From positions 21,000,941-21,064,940 of the forward strand of contig NC_054081.1 in NCBI RefSeq assembly GCF_017562075.2: a stretch of DNA of 64,000 nt, in the 5' to 3' direction. Shown here in pieces: positions 33,352 through 44,846 of the stretch. The translations under genes and the position numbers were made by a program. Below the pieces are notes generated by a model. That model was given only the letters and a program-made list of their open reading frames with translations, ran no database searches and was not told the origin of the DNA. Position 1 is the first letter of the stretch. Every line of letters begins with the position of its first letter. The stretch comes from Anopheles merus. Taxonomy: Eukaryota > Arthropoda > Insecta > Diptera > Culicidae.

Positions 33352-35335
33352 TCACCTAGTGTGACATACACTCTTTCGCTCGTCTTTCATGTTAATGCGT
33401 TCATGTGCATGCTTAAGTTTACGCTTAAAAAATTCGTGTACATAATTCATGTCCACTTCAATTCCCAAATGGTTAGTGGCGTCAGCTTTCATAAGCCGCA
33501 ATACATTAATGTATCGTTCGAAAGGAATTTTTGTTCCATCCGGTTCGGAGCTGGGGACAGTTCGTCCCAGCTGCACGTTGCAAAGGATTTTTTTTTCAAA
33601 TAAAATATTTATAGCCTGGTGTAGCCTATTGTTTGTATCTTGACAGTCGATCTGAGAATCTATTTTATGTATATAAGAATAGAAAAAAAAAATCATCAGC
33701 TCCTAATCTTTGTTCAACATCGAACTCTTGAAGGCTCGATATAACAGTGAGTTCAAAGGCCTGAGTATTTCTGCGCGTTCCTTGCATTGGTTGTACGATG
33801 GAAAGTATGTCCATCGTATAAACCAAAATTTGTGCGTTACGAGCATCCAACCTAATGAGCGTATTCCGGCAGCGCACGCAACAATTATGTCCATGGCACT
33901 CGGAGGGCAATGGCATACTTGGGGAATCCAAACTCCCTGCAACTGTGTCACGCAAAAGCACAGCTGAAGCCAACGGTTGCTGTCGCCCGACAATACCAGT
34001 CGGTTCTGGTTGTGCAGCAGACACCGTCGGCTCGTTCTCGTTATAACAAGCCGATGTGTTTTGCAATTGTGAATCAGCCGCATCAACACTCATATCATCT
34101 GACACGAGTGAGTCGAGCAGCTGTGCCACAACTGCATCATCACCACCGGAAGCCGCCGCTTGCAACGACGAATGGGCAGTTGAGCTCGGCTGCAGCTCCC
34201 CGATGCGCCGAGCGATTCCGGGCGGTCGAGCCGCAACAGCAACACGACCACCGGCAGCCGCTTGCACCGTTGAACGTGCAGCTGAACTCGGCTGTTGTCC
34301 GTCGATGCGTCGAACGGTACCGTGCGGCCGTGCCCCAACAGCAACGCCACCACCAGAAGCCGCTTGCACCGTTGAACGTGCAGCTGAACTCGGCTGTTGT
34401 CCGTCGATGCGTCGAACGGTACCGGGCGGCCGCATCACAGTAGCAACACGACCACCAGCAGCCGCTTGCACCGTTGAACGTGCAGCTGAACTCGGCTGTT
34501 GTCCGTCGATGCGTCGAACTGTACCGGGCGGCCGTGCACCAACAACAACACTTCCACCGGCAGCCGCTTGCAACGACGAATAGGCAGCTGAACTCGGCTG
34601 CAGATCACCGATGTGTCGAGCGATTTCGGGCGGCCGTGCCCCAACAGCAACGCCACCACCAGAAGCCGCTTGCACCGTTGAACGTGCAGCTGAACTCGGC
34701 TGTTGTCCGTCGATGCGTCGAACGGTACCGTGTGGCCGTGTCACAACAGCAACACCACCACCGGAAGCCGCTTGCACCGTTGAACATCTAGCAGAGTTCG
34801 GCTGTAGTCCGTCGTTGCGCCGAGCGATACCGGGTGGCCGTGTCACAGTAGCAACGCCACCACCAGAAACCGCTTGCATCGGCGAATATACAACTGAACT
34901 CGGCTGCTGGTCCCCAATGCGTCGAACAGTTCCGGACGGCAGTGTCACAACAGTAACACCACCACCAGCAGCTACTTGCAACGGCGAATATGCTACTGAA
35001 GTCGGTTGCTGCTCACCAAGGCGTCGGACGATTTCAAACGGCAGTATCACAACCGTATCACAACCACCAGCAGTCGCTTGCACCGTTGGACTTGCAGCCG
35101 TACTCGGCTGTTGTCCATCGTTGCGTTGCTCTGTTACGGTTGGCCGTGTCACAAGAGCAACACTACCACCGAATGCAGCCGACACCGTTGATGAAGCAGA
35201 TGCCGTGGCTAGTTGTCCCTCTTCAAAACGCGTAACTGCTCGCACATCTATACAAGCCGGGATCCGGCCTAAACAAAACAACAGTTCATCCCGGTCTCCT
35301 TCAACTAGACGCGCTCCGTTCCCCGGTGAAGACAT
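33352..35335 (-). pseudogene. Repeat/DUF4806-like protein of H3, frameshifted, 11 repeats
   Basis: Same N-terminus (MSSPGNGARLVEGDRDELLF) and C-terminal domain as the H2 gene. It has 11 rather than 16 of the 34-residue units. An extra A in a homopolymer near 33690 shifts the frame after EQRLGADD, so the last 114 residues are in a separate frame (33352-33696). A second local frame change lies around CNVQLG / GTKIPFERY. Start chosen at 35335 as in H2. Confidence 0.8.
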
Positions 35336-35698
35336 GATGTTTTTGCTGCACATAAATACAAAAAGGTATTAATTTTATGGTTGTTTAACTTTTCATCACA
35401 GTAACTTACACTTCCTATCTTTTTATTTCAGTAATACCCTGTAAACTGTAACATATATCGATTTATAACACTATCCTGATGCTGTTGTAATCGTTTTGAA
35501 GCCGGTTTTGTGAATGATGCGCTGTCAGCCTAATAAAAAATGGATGTGTAAAAATGACACGCACACTATTACCTTAGCATGCGGCTCGAAAGAACACGAA
35601 CACATTGACAACTGCAGAGCTCACCGTGCGTTGCGGGTGGGGTGGGGGAGGGCTCGCGTGAGTGGGTAACTCATTGGTCGAAGAGACACTGTATTTCG

Positions 35699-35745
35699 AC
35701 CCGTCCGGCAAAATGAGTGTATTTTTTGAGTGTTTTGAGTACCGC
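35699..35745. repeat. 62-bp minisatellite unit, inverted
   Basis: CCGTCCGGCAAAATGAGTG followed by TATTTTTTGAGTGTTTTGAG, the reverse complement of the units at 26335. Confidence 0.75.
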
Positions 35746-35759
35746 CATCCGTTAGCAGT

Positions 35760-36605
35760 TACTCTTAGAGGAATGAGTTACACCCTCGCGCGAGCCCTCC
35801 CCCTCCCCACCCGGAACGCACGGTGCGCTCTGCAGTTCTCAATGTGTTCGTGTTCTTTCCAGACATGCTACGAACACATCCAAAGATATTTGTTTCTTTC
35901 GTTTCTCGTTTTCTTTCATGCATAGACACGATCGCAAATACGAACTTATTCTAAAAATAAACACAAACATGGTCATTTTTTATTACATATAACACTTTAT
36001 TGCAACATAAAGTACACTTTCACAATTCATTTAGAATCTTTCATTTTCACGAATGGCGTCGTACTGTAAAGTACCAGGTCGAGCCAGGCTGCGGGAAACT
36101 TGTCGGCAATCTGCGTTGCCTCTGTTCAGCAAATTCTTACATGTCGATGCACGCACTGCATGTGCGTCTGTGCACATTGTTTGTTCACTTCACACTTCAC
36201 CAAAACACATCAGCGCACGAGACTTTGAACGAAATGCGCACCAGCGCACAAACACTGCGCGCGGGACTTAGTACAAAACGCGCACAACCATCTCCGACAA
36301 AGCGTCGCGCTGTACTGGTGGTTTTGTACGCGTAGGAGGGGGGACATACGGAGCGATGGTTCGATGCTGTAGTGTAAGCGAGACAACACGATGTGACGAG
36401 CAGCTCCAAGTTGTTGAGCTCGCTGAAAGACACATACACATTCACAGACGGCTCGTCAAAGCACGGTATTTGTATTGGTGTTAGTGAAGCGCGCGTGTAA
36501 AACAGAATGCGAACTCTCATCGCAGCGCGTTTCTCCTTGCTTCCTCAAGCTTCCTCATACCCCTCGGCCTGAATCGCTCAAAATTTGGGGTCTCATTGTT
36601 TGCGT
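35760..36605 (-). mobile_element. H4: inverted non-autonomous H-family element
   Basis: In minus orientation it starts at ACGCAAACAATGAGACCCC (near 36605), has the uninterrupted GGCCGAGGGGTATGAGGAAG target of E3, the same middle as H1 (TCAACAACTTGGAGCTGCTC, GTGAAGTGTGAAGTG-type sequence, AATAAAGTG near 35995), and the right terminal block ending near 35780. It is about 0.85 kb without E2 or E3. It has no coding capacity. Its right end faces the right end of H3, about 70 bp away, giving a long inverted repeat. Confidence 0.65.
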
Positions 36606-36872
36606 GGGACAGCGTCACTCAAATAACTAAAAAAATACACTCATTTTGCCGGACGGGTTAGATGTAATATGACTGCCAGGGAATGAGAGCCAAGACAACC
36701 CGTCCGGCAAAATGAGTGTATTTTTTGAGTGATTTGAGTGACACTAGCGAAATACACCCGTCCGGCAAAATGAGTGTATTTTTTTAGTGGTTTGAGTGAC
36801 GTTAGCGAAAAACAGTCCCGTCCGGCAAAATGAGTGTATTTTTTGAGTGATTTGAGTACCGTCCCTCGTTAG
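36606..36872. repeat. 62-bp minisatellite, one plus three units in opposite orientations
   Basis: One unit at 36606-36655 in the 26335 orientation and three inverted units at 36699-36872 separated by GACACTAGCGAAATACA-type spacers. The intervening 36656-36698 shows nothing recognisable. Confidence 0.75.
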
Positions 36873-36884
36873 CAGTTACTCTTA

Positions 36885-37000
36885 GAGGAATGAGTTACAC
36901 CCTCGCGCGAGCCCTCCCTCCCCACCCGGAACGCACGGTGCGCTCTGCAGTTCTCAATGTGTTTGTGTTCTTTCCAGTCATGCTACCAACACATCAAACG
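36885..37000 (-). mobile_element. H5: right terminal block of an inverted H element, truncated
   Basis: Reverse complement of the H right end (TAACTCATTCC..., G-rich run, AAAGAACACAAACACATTG, GGTAGCATGA). It stops within CAACACATCAAA, where the CR1-like element begins. Confidence 0.6.
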
Positions 37001-37215
37001 TCAAACGCCTTGTGTCTGATCGAAGATTCTTTGCGCTCCGGAAAGTTTTCAATATTATTCAATGAAAACACATTTTCTGCACAACCTGACTGCTTGCGCA
37101 GTGGATCCAAGAACCTGGTTTTCATTTACAATTAGATCACCCACCTACAATCACTTGGAAACGATTCCTGGCCTACAATCAAAACATCGCTTCAACATTC
37201 ACTGTACCACGAACA

Positions 37216-38030
37216 ATGGCCGGTATCTATTCCGCCTGTGCCAATGATACCGTAGTTGCTGATCGCGTTGTGAAGTGTCAGGGTTGGTGCAACTCTGAGT
37301 TTCACTTCTCATGCAGCGGACTTTCTGAGGAGCTGTATACGACAATTGAGTCCTGTGCACAACTTTTTTCGGCCTGTAAGGCCTGTGTGAAGTTTCATAA
37401 GGATCCGCGTACGGCCGTCTTGAGGTCTTCCACCCCCTACACCCACACTTCTGCCGACCTATCGTCCAGCATAGCCGACCTTAAAGCGGGCCTCCGTAGC
37501 GAGCTGTCACAGCATACCACAGCCATTAAGTTAGAGCTTCTGGAAGTTTTAAAGGCGGAGATCCGTTCCTGCTTGCGATCGACGCATGCCGCCACCGATT
37601 TACCGTCTCAACGGCCCATTCATCACAATTCAGAGCCTAAATTGTTTAATTCAGTGGTCAAAAATATCCCTGGTACTATTACACCCACACTACAACAGAA
37701 TCCATCATTAGCCGCTTCTCTTAGTGTGAGTGCGAACGAACCGTCATCCTTCACCAATATGCCACCAGTTTACAACCCGCAAACACCACTACTCAGAGGA
37801 TCGGGATCGCCGCTCGATTCTGACACACTAGACACCATCCCACACACTGATACGCGAATGTGGCTTTTCTTTACGCGTTTTTCCCCATCGGTTACCACTG
37901 AGCAGATTTCTCTCATGGTGCAAGTACGTCTAGCACTCGATAAGCGGGATGTGTTTGTACACCGTCTGACGAAGCTTGGTGCCGACACTAGTACACTCTC
38001 ATTTATCTCATTTAAGGTGGGCATACCAGC
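37216..38030 (+). pseudogene. CR1-like ORF1, N-terminal part (interrupted)
   Basis: Encodes a Cys/His-rich N-terminus (about residues 8-56: VVKCQGWCNSEFHFSCSGL and FSACKACVKFHKDPR) resembling the PHD-like finger of CR1-group ORF1 proteins. Ser/Thr/Pro-rich sequence follows, then a conserved WLFFTRFSPSVTTEQISLMV segment and SFISFKVGIPA, where the R1-like element is inserted. The part continues in frame at 44847. Together they would make about 417 residues, an RNA-binding protein in this family. Confidence 0.75.
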
Positions 38031-38405
38031 ATCACCTTCTGTGTTTTTTTTATTTTTTCTCTTTTTGTCGTCGGCTTTTTTCCCGTCGGCATTTTAGCAT
38101 CACCTTCTGTGTATTTATTTAGTTTATTTTGCCGTCGGCTTTTTCACGTCGGCATTTTAACACCACCTTCTGTGTAATTTATTTTATTTTATTTATTTTT
38201 GTCTTCGGATTTTTTCCCGTCGGCATTTTAGCATCACCTTCTGTGTTTTATTTTATTTTATTTTGCTGTCGGCTTTTTTCCCCGTCGGCATTTAGCATCA
38301 CCTTCTGTGTATTTCAATTAAATTATTATTTTTTCCGTCGGCACTTTAGCATCACCTTATGTGTATTTTATTTTAAATTTCTTTTGCCGTCAGCATTTTT
38401 GCAAT
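38031..38405 (+). repeat. Tandem array at the 5' end of the R1-like element, unit about 60-70 bp
   Basis: Six units of TAGCATCACCTTCTGTGT, a T-rich spacer, then GTCGGCTTTTTTCCCGTCGG and CATTTT. The array starts at the exact 5' end of the element, like promoter monomer arrays in some other non-LTR families; that role is inference. Confidence 0.75.
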
Positions 38406-40275
38406 TTTAAATTTAAAAATAATTAAGCTTTGGAATTGTTAACCGGTACTATAAGTGCCAAGTGTGTGTGAAGTCAAGTGATTCCGTGTCTTGATAACTC
38501 CGATTGCCATTTTAATTAAGCCTTCTGCAAATAATAATTATTCAGTAAACCCACATTTGCCGTCGGGAATTTAGCATCGCCTTCAGCGTCTTTACCAACT
38601 GCCTTCTGCAAACAAATCAAATAAATAATCAAGTTATATTAAATTAAATAAATTAGAATTGCCTTCTGCAACTTAAAAATCAAAAACAAATATTTTATTA
38701 AAGTATTTAGCATTTTGCATTGATAACTTATTCACAAAGAAATTCATTTGATTGCTTATTAGCATCGCCCTCAGCGTTTAAATACGTTTTCAAACCATTG
38801 AATATATATAATAGTTTAAATATTAAAATTAAAATTTACTTGCCAATTTAAATAAATTAATAGTAAAAGCATTGCCTTCTGCGTCTTATATTAAATTATA
38901 CCTTCTGCATCAAGTGAAAGTGAAGTGCAGTGTTCTCGTGTTGACTGCTCCGATTGCCATAAGCTTGCTGCATTTAATCTAATTAAAATCAATTAATCAA
39001 ATTTGCCTCTTTTAAATCCTACTTTGCCATTGGGAAATTAGCATCGCCCTCAGCGTTGAAATAAAATTATTTCCAATAGTTGCCTTCTGCAAAATACTTC
39101 TCCAATTATTATAAAAGTAATAATTAGTATAAAATAAACTGTTTGCGCTTAAAAAACCAAATTAATTACATCAGCCTTCAGCAAAATATATTTATTTAAT
39201 AAAATTGCCCTCTGCAAGAAAAAACAATTACTAAAAATCCTATAAGACAATTATTTTATTAGCATCGCCTTCTGCGTTTAATTAATTAATCAATTAAATT
39301 AAGCCTTCTGCTAATAAGCTTTCGTTGAGCGGTCCACGAGAATACTTGTGCTAATGTGTGTTCGAGACTCCCGGTTCCATCTGTTCCAGCGACGAGAATT
39401 TCTCCAAGCGGCGTAGAAACATAGAGAGTTTTCAAACCGGCAAATAGTTTAAATTTTTATAGTGTAGAATTTGAAATCCCATTCACAACCTAACCAAATC
39501 ACAATTAGCTCCCCAACTAAACCTTTATTATATAAAACTGCATTTATTTTCTTATTTCGATTCTTTCTCCCCCTCAGCATTATATTTCATATTAAATATA
39601 AAACTAACAGTAGAAATAGCCGAACAAAATATTTTACATAAATAATTCAAACCACCATTCGTAAAGTAGAATAATTCCAAACCCAGTAGAGCTAAAAATT
39701 TAAAATTTCAAAATCCATCCTAACTAAATTTCAAAACTCTCGTAAAGCTAACAAAATAATTTTCAATAACCGAGCATAGAGCAAGGTGACCGGAAACCCA
39801 TTTTACCTGTAACCCGTAGCATAGCCAAAATAGAACGGGGGAAATTTCCCATTTTACCTGTAACGTTGAAGCACACACGTCTCCTCACGTAGTTTGTCAC
39901 TTTTAAGCATTCCTAAATTTCATTCATTTCATTCATTTCATTCATTTCATTCATTTCATTCATTTCATTCATTTCATTCATTTCATTCATTTCATTCATT
40001 TCATTCATTTCATTCATTTCATTCATTTCATTCATTTCATTCATTTCATTCAAATCTTAAAATTTTGAAATGACTTAAACTCTGAAGAATTAAATCAAAC
40101 CTTTAAAAAGCCTTCCGCGACAATAATAATATTTTCACTAGTTCAGTTACTTTCCGTCGGCAATTTTATTTCAATTAAATCTTTTAAATATTATTTTATT
40201 CTTTTTAAATATAAATACGAACATATATTTATTTAAACAAGTAATTCATTAACATCGCCTTCAGCGCAATACAGC
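38406..40275 (+). repeat. A+T-rich leader with dispersed YGCCYTCWGC motif
   Basis: About fifteen copies of a 10-base core, as TTGCCTTCTGCAA or GCATCGCCTTCAGCGT, for example near 38522, 38580, 38598, 38661, 38763, 38873, 38902, 39042, 39080, 39172, 39206, 39263, 39302, 40110 and 40255. All are in the same orientation in otherwise A+T-rich DNA. There is no coding frame of note. Confidence 0.7.
39917..40052. repeat. 9-bp tandem repeat (ATTCATTTC)n
   Basis: About 15 nearly perfect copies, so probably length-polymorphic. Confidence 0.95.
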
Positions 40276-40998
40276 ACAAATAAATATTTTCGATTTATTT
40301 TATTGCTCCATTATTTAATAGCACATTTCCCATTACAAGCCATTTAAATCACTTCCCTACAAACCCAATATTAATTACACTGACATTTATTTCCATTTCA
40401 ATTTATTTACAAGTTTAAATTTACTAACAATTAGAAACTTTATTTCATCACGTAGTTATTATTTTTATCCCGGTCCTCTGCATGTTTAATAAAAAAATAA
40501 ATTAGTTTCTGATTTGAATAGTTTTTAAAATTAAATAGATTTATTTACATTATCAAACTAACAGCTGACCAATTGACATCAAACGTTGACACATTATCAA
40601 AATTGACAGCTCAATATTATCTGACACTTGACGTCACTCGGACATTTAAATTGGTTGACAGTTTAAATTAATTGACAGTCGTAACGGATTTATTTAATTA
40701 CATTCAAATATTTAAATTTAATTTAACTCACTTTTGCTTAAAAACTCTAAATAATTCAATTAAAATATTTCATAAATCTTAATTTTTTTGCTGGCATTCA
40801 TAATAATTAACTTATTTACATTATTAATATCCAAATCATTCGATTGACAATAGCAATTTATAAACTGAATTCCTTATTTTCTGAATAATCATCTTAACAG
40901 TTGAAACATTTTTAAATATCGAAATACAAATAATATTCAATTTAAATTAATAAATAATAATTCCTTGCCGGTCTTTATTATCTCCATATTTAATTCAA
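40276..40998. other. A+T-rich R1-like leader, no gene
   Basis: Low-complexity A+T-rich sequence with repeated TTGACAG/TTGACA words (about 40560-40680, again at 42480-42680). Nothing coding. Confidence 0.5.
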
Positions 40999-42052
40999 AT
41001 CCCGGCCAAACTGATAAGGCTAGTTAGAATGACTATGACCAACTTCACATGCCAGGTGAGGGTGGATGGAAAACTCTCAGGACCTTTTGCTACCACCAAG
41101 GGTCTGCGCCAGGGAGACGGGCTTGCCTGTCTCCTATTCAACTTGGCGCTAGAGAGGGCCATCCGCGACTCGAGGGTGGAGACTACGGGAACCATCTTCT
41201 ATAAGTCAACCCAGATCCTGGCATACGCTGATGATATAGACATCATTGGTCTGCGGCTCTCCTATGTAGCAGAAGCCTACCAAGGGATTGAGCAGGCGGC
41301 AGAGAGCCTCGGACTGCAGATAAACGAGGCAAAGACCAAACTGATGGTGGCAACATCAGCGGACCTACCAATAAATAATCCGAATTTACGTAGGCGTGAC
41401 GTGCAGATAGGTGAACGCACTTTTGAGGTCGTCCCACAATTCACCTATCTTGGGTCAAAGGTCAGCAACGACAACAGCATGGAAGCTGAGTTGCGCGCAA
41501 GGATGCTGGCTGCCAACCGGTCATTCTACAGCCTGAAAAAGCAGTTTACCTCAAAGAACCTGTCGCGACGGACGAAGCTGGGACTATATAGTACCTATAT
41601 AGTACCAGTACTCACATACGCCTCTGAGACATGGACACTGTCCAAATCTGACGAAACCCTCTTAGCCGCGTTCGAGAGGAAGATGCTCAGAAGGATACTT
41701 GGCCCCGTATGTGTGGAAGGACAATGGAGGAGCCGCTATAATGACGAGCTATACGAGATGTACGGCGACCTCACTGTCGTACAGCGTATAAAGCTCGCCA
41801 GGCTCCGGTGGGCTGGCCATGTTATACGCATGGAAACGGACGACCCAGCCCGTAAAGTCTTTTTAGGCCGTCCACAAGGACAGAGGAGGCGTGGTAGGCC
41901 CAAATTGAGGTGGCAAGATGGCGTGGAGGCGTCCGCCATTAAGGCCGGGATAACGGACTGGCAGACGAAGGCGCGAGACCGTGAGCGGTTTCGGACACTC
42001 CTGAGGCAGGCCAAGACCGCAAAGCGGTTGTAGTGCCGGATAAGTAAGTAAG
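40999..42052 (+). mobile_element. 5'-truncated RTE-like copy
   Basis: Insertion flanked by a perfect 12-bp duplication TATTTAATTCAA (40987-40998 and 42053-42064). It ends in GTGCCGGATAAGTAAGTAAG. It is almost identical to the 3' third of the element at 28605-31936, in opposite orientation. 5' truncation is usual for target-primed reverse transcription. Confidence 0.9.
41029..42033 (+). pseudogene. RTE-type reverse transcriptase, C-terminal 334 residues
   Basis: Starts inside the RT domain (TCQVRVDGKLSGPF), and includes LRQGDGLACLLFNLALERA and LAYADDIDIIGLR, the thumb and the basic tail RRRGRPKLRWQDGVE. Compared with the intact ORF at 28620 I see only a few changes (V to F after MTN, V to A in FNLVLERA, N to K before QFTSK, C to R in RRCD). 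The frame is open but lacks endonuclease and the RT fingers, so it is inactive. Confidence 0.88.
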
Positions 42053-42064
42053 TATTTAATTCAA

Positions 42065-42855
42065 CTGTTTCGTTAGATTTACATCAGCACTTGGACATAT
42101 AACGTCATTTTCATTTGACAATTAAACAATTCTAACAACTTTTTTACACCGGACATTGACATTAAATAGACTGACAGCTTTTTAAATAAAACTATTTTTT
42201 TTTTCAATTGATTAAGCTTGATACCTTATTAAATAATTGTCGGAATTCCTTCCCCCCTTCTAACCATCCAAAGTTTGTTAAAAAAGCCCCCTTTTACTTA
42301 ACTTAAATCCGATCTAATTTACTTAATACTCTCTCTCCATGCAATTTCTGATTTAAATCATTGTTGCTATTAATAAAATTTCATCTTACCCGATTAAAAT
42401 TCCTCTGTTCGTAACAATTTTTAATCTCTTAAATAAGCTTCTGTTTTATTTCAACCACAAACGTGACATTAAATTTTCACCCTTAGACAATTGACAACTA
42501 ATAATTTTGTTGAATTGACACTTAATTTGGCCTGATGTATTAATTTATAACGTGACTGACATTTACATTAAACGTTCAACAACACCAACAAAAAAAAAAC
42601 TATTGACAGTTTATATACAGCGCGAAATCTATTGACATCTCGCGTCAAAACCCGACAATTAGCTTAATTTTCCGTCTTAATTGTAATAACTTAACATTAA
42701 AATCTTTCTTATTTGATACTTTCTTAGTTACAATATCCCAAAAGTAGCTTAAATGTTCAATCAATTCATTAACATTTTGCCAGTCTCTTTAGAAAATCAG
42801 TAGACAGTCATAAATAACTCCATAGAAATTAACCATAGAAATTAACGGTAGAAAA
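42065..42855. other. R1-like leader, continued
   Basis: A+T-rich, no gene. TTGACA-type words recur (42480-42680). Confidence 0.5.
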
Positions 42856-44409
42856 ATGGTGATGAACACACGATCCACTTTAGCTCGTAGAAATAGTCCC
42901 TCGAAGGCAGGAACCAGTAGATATTCCACCCGCCGTAGCTCACTGGGAACGATGTCCCCGTCTAAGGCTTCGGCCACCAGCTTTGGTAGACGGGCATCAA
43001 CAAACCAGCTGATGGTCTCCAAGGCGATGGCACCTGCCTTACGAATAGCTTCTTCGGTAGAGGTGGAGGGGAAAGCAAAAAGGGTATCTGTTCTCCCGCA
43101 GATCGCGAAAGACAGCCAAGGAGAGGGTTCCAAGGCAGGGCAAATATACGACAGGAAATTTTTTGCAACTGCATATCCAGCAGATTCCAATCCCATGGGC
43201 CCATTGCAAAAAGCAAAACATGAGCTCATGCTGTTTATCAGGGACACCGTGAAGCACAGGGCTACGAAACAGGTCAGCGCATTAGCAACGGCTAACCTGG
43301 AGAGGATCGAGCGGTGGTTGCAAGGAGTCGGTTTGGAACTTGCCCACCGAAAGACCGGGTTCATGATCTTTTGTACACATCATGTCCCGCAGCTCGCAGA
43401 ACTTCAAGCGGGCGGTCACTCGATTCAATCCACGGAAACGCTGAAATACCTGGGAGTGGACCTCTGCCGCAAACAGCACCACAGCCGGCATCTGGAGAGG
43501 GTGGTCAATAAGGCTTCACGGATTACGAATGCCTTGACCTGCCTGATGCCGAATAAGCGTGGTCCTAAGAGCCGCAGTAGGAGACAGCTCGTAAACGTCG
43601 GCAACAGTATCATCCGATACGGAGTTGCCACCTGGGGGCGATGGGTGCTCGACAAGGAGACCCATCGCAAATCGGTTCAAAGGGCGCATCGACCGGGGGC
43701 TCTCCGAGTCGCCAGCGCCTTCCAGACCGTTTCATATGACGCCGCTTGCGTTGCTGCCAACACCACCCCGTAAGTCCTCCTCATGCAGGAGGATAACCGC
43801 TGCCACGACGAAAAGGTAGCGAGTGGTGGCGTTCAATCGGACATACGGAAGCGGCAACGGGAGGAGACGATGAGGCGCTGGCAGGACCAGTGGACAACGG
43901 GTGCAGGGCAACCAAGAGCACCAGGATTGAAGACGAGGAGACTGATCCCAGACATTAATCTCTGGGTCAGCCGCAAGCATGGGGAAGTCGACTTTTTCCT
44001 CACCCAGCTCCTCACGGGGCACGGATTCTTGCGCTCCTATTTCGTCGAGAAAGGCATCCTGGATGGCTCGCCTAACTGCCCTGAATGTGGGGACGCCGTG
44101 GAAGACGTTGAACACGTGCTGTTCCACTGTCCACGGTTCGGTCGGATACGGAACGAGATGCAGCTGCGGTGCCATTCCCGAGTAACAATGGATAACATTG
44201 TCTCGGAAATATGCGCCCGCAGTGATACGTGGGAGGCCGTCCACGCCACCGCCAGGACAATCTTCTCCACTCTCCAAGCTAGATGGGATGTTGAGCGTCC
44301 ACCAACGGCAAGGCGACGCAGGCGGACCAGACGGCGGGCGAGGGACGCAAATGGCGGTCCTTCAGGCCCTGCGGCACGGCAACAACCCGTGCCACAAGGG
44401 CCACCGTAA
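42856..44409 (+). pseudogene. R1-like ORF1-ORF2 fusion made by internal deletion, one stop
   Basis: One continuous frame of about 517 codons. Residues 1-136 look like the start of an R1-type ORF1 (basic, Ser/Arg-rich: TLARRNSPSKAGTSR, later KAKHELMLFIRDTV). At about 43262 the frame joins directly to the C-terminal part of ORF2 (QVSALATANLERIERWL), skipping endonuclease and most of RT. The tail has a zinc knuckle typical of R1 ORF2, CPECGDAVEDVEHVLFHC. A single TAA at 43771 replaces the Leu codon TTA present in copy 2. The deletion is in frame, so a fusion protein was possible before the stop arose. Confidence 0.7.
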
Positions 44410-44846
44410 GCTGGAAAGTTACTAATCTTTATTCCTTCTTTTCGTTTCTTTCCAGCTTTCTTTCTCTCTTCTCTTCTCTATTTTCAGCTTTCTTCTATCT
44501 CTTTTCTGTTTTCTTGTTTCCTCTATCCAATTTCATTTCAGGAGAACTGCCTCACGTGCTTGGAGTGGTGACCAACGATGCAGACCCCCCATTGCCCACC
44601 CGAAGTGTGGGCGATAGGATTACAGGGACCGCGTCGCACCACGGAAAGCAGCGTAATAAGCAGCATCAGCAGACCAGATCGCCGCAGAAGATGCGTCGTG
44701 AGCCAGGGTGCAACCGCACACACGATTCCGCATGAAGTAATACGCACCACAAGCGTACCGGCCGGGTTGGGTGAGTCGGAGAGGGGGATGGAATATGCTC
44801 ACTCTTCGTTAACAAAAAAAAAAGAAAAAAAGGTGGGCATACCAGC

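Larger units (their letters stand above)
26477..35692. mobile_element. H3: degenerate second copy of the two-gene element
   Basis: From CCACGCAAACAATGAGACC to CATTGGTCGAAGAG. Compared with H2 it lacks the promoter and first codons (about 500 bp missing near 28575), has an RTE element inserted in exon 1, lacks about 1.37 kb of transposase (junction at 32790), and has frameshifts in the repeat-protein gene. It cannot make transposase and at best is a passenger of H2. Its first 400 bp resemble H1/H4 more than H2. Confidence 0.65.
38031..44829 (+). mobile_element. R1-like non-LTR element, copy 1 (6.8 kb incl. nested RTE)
   Basis: Flanked by a perfect 17-bp duplication AAGGTGGGCATACCAGC (38014-38030 and 44830-44846). 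It ends in an A-rich tail (about 44811-44829). The coding part is only 42856-44409 and is internally deleted. The preceding 4.8 kb is A+T-rich leader with tandem and dispersed repeats and a nested RTE fragment (40999-42052). The 3' UTR (44410-44810) is nearly the same as at 54136-54555, which defines the family. Confidence 0.8.

Noticed and set aside
26335..36872. Regularly repeated 62-bp units considered as a CRISPR-like array
   Set aside because: Few units, no unique spacers, eukaryotic TE context.
43732..44277. 181-codon minus-strand frame over the R1-like ORF2
   Set aside because: Shadow of the real plus-strand coding sequence with the zinc knuckle.
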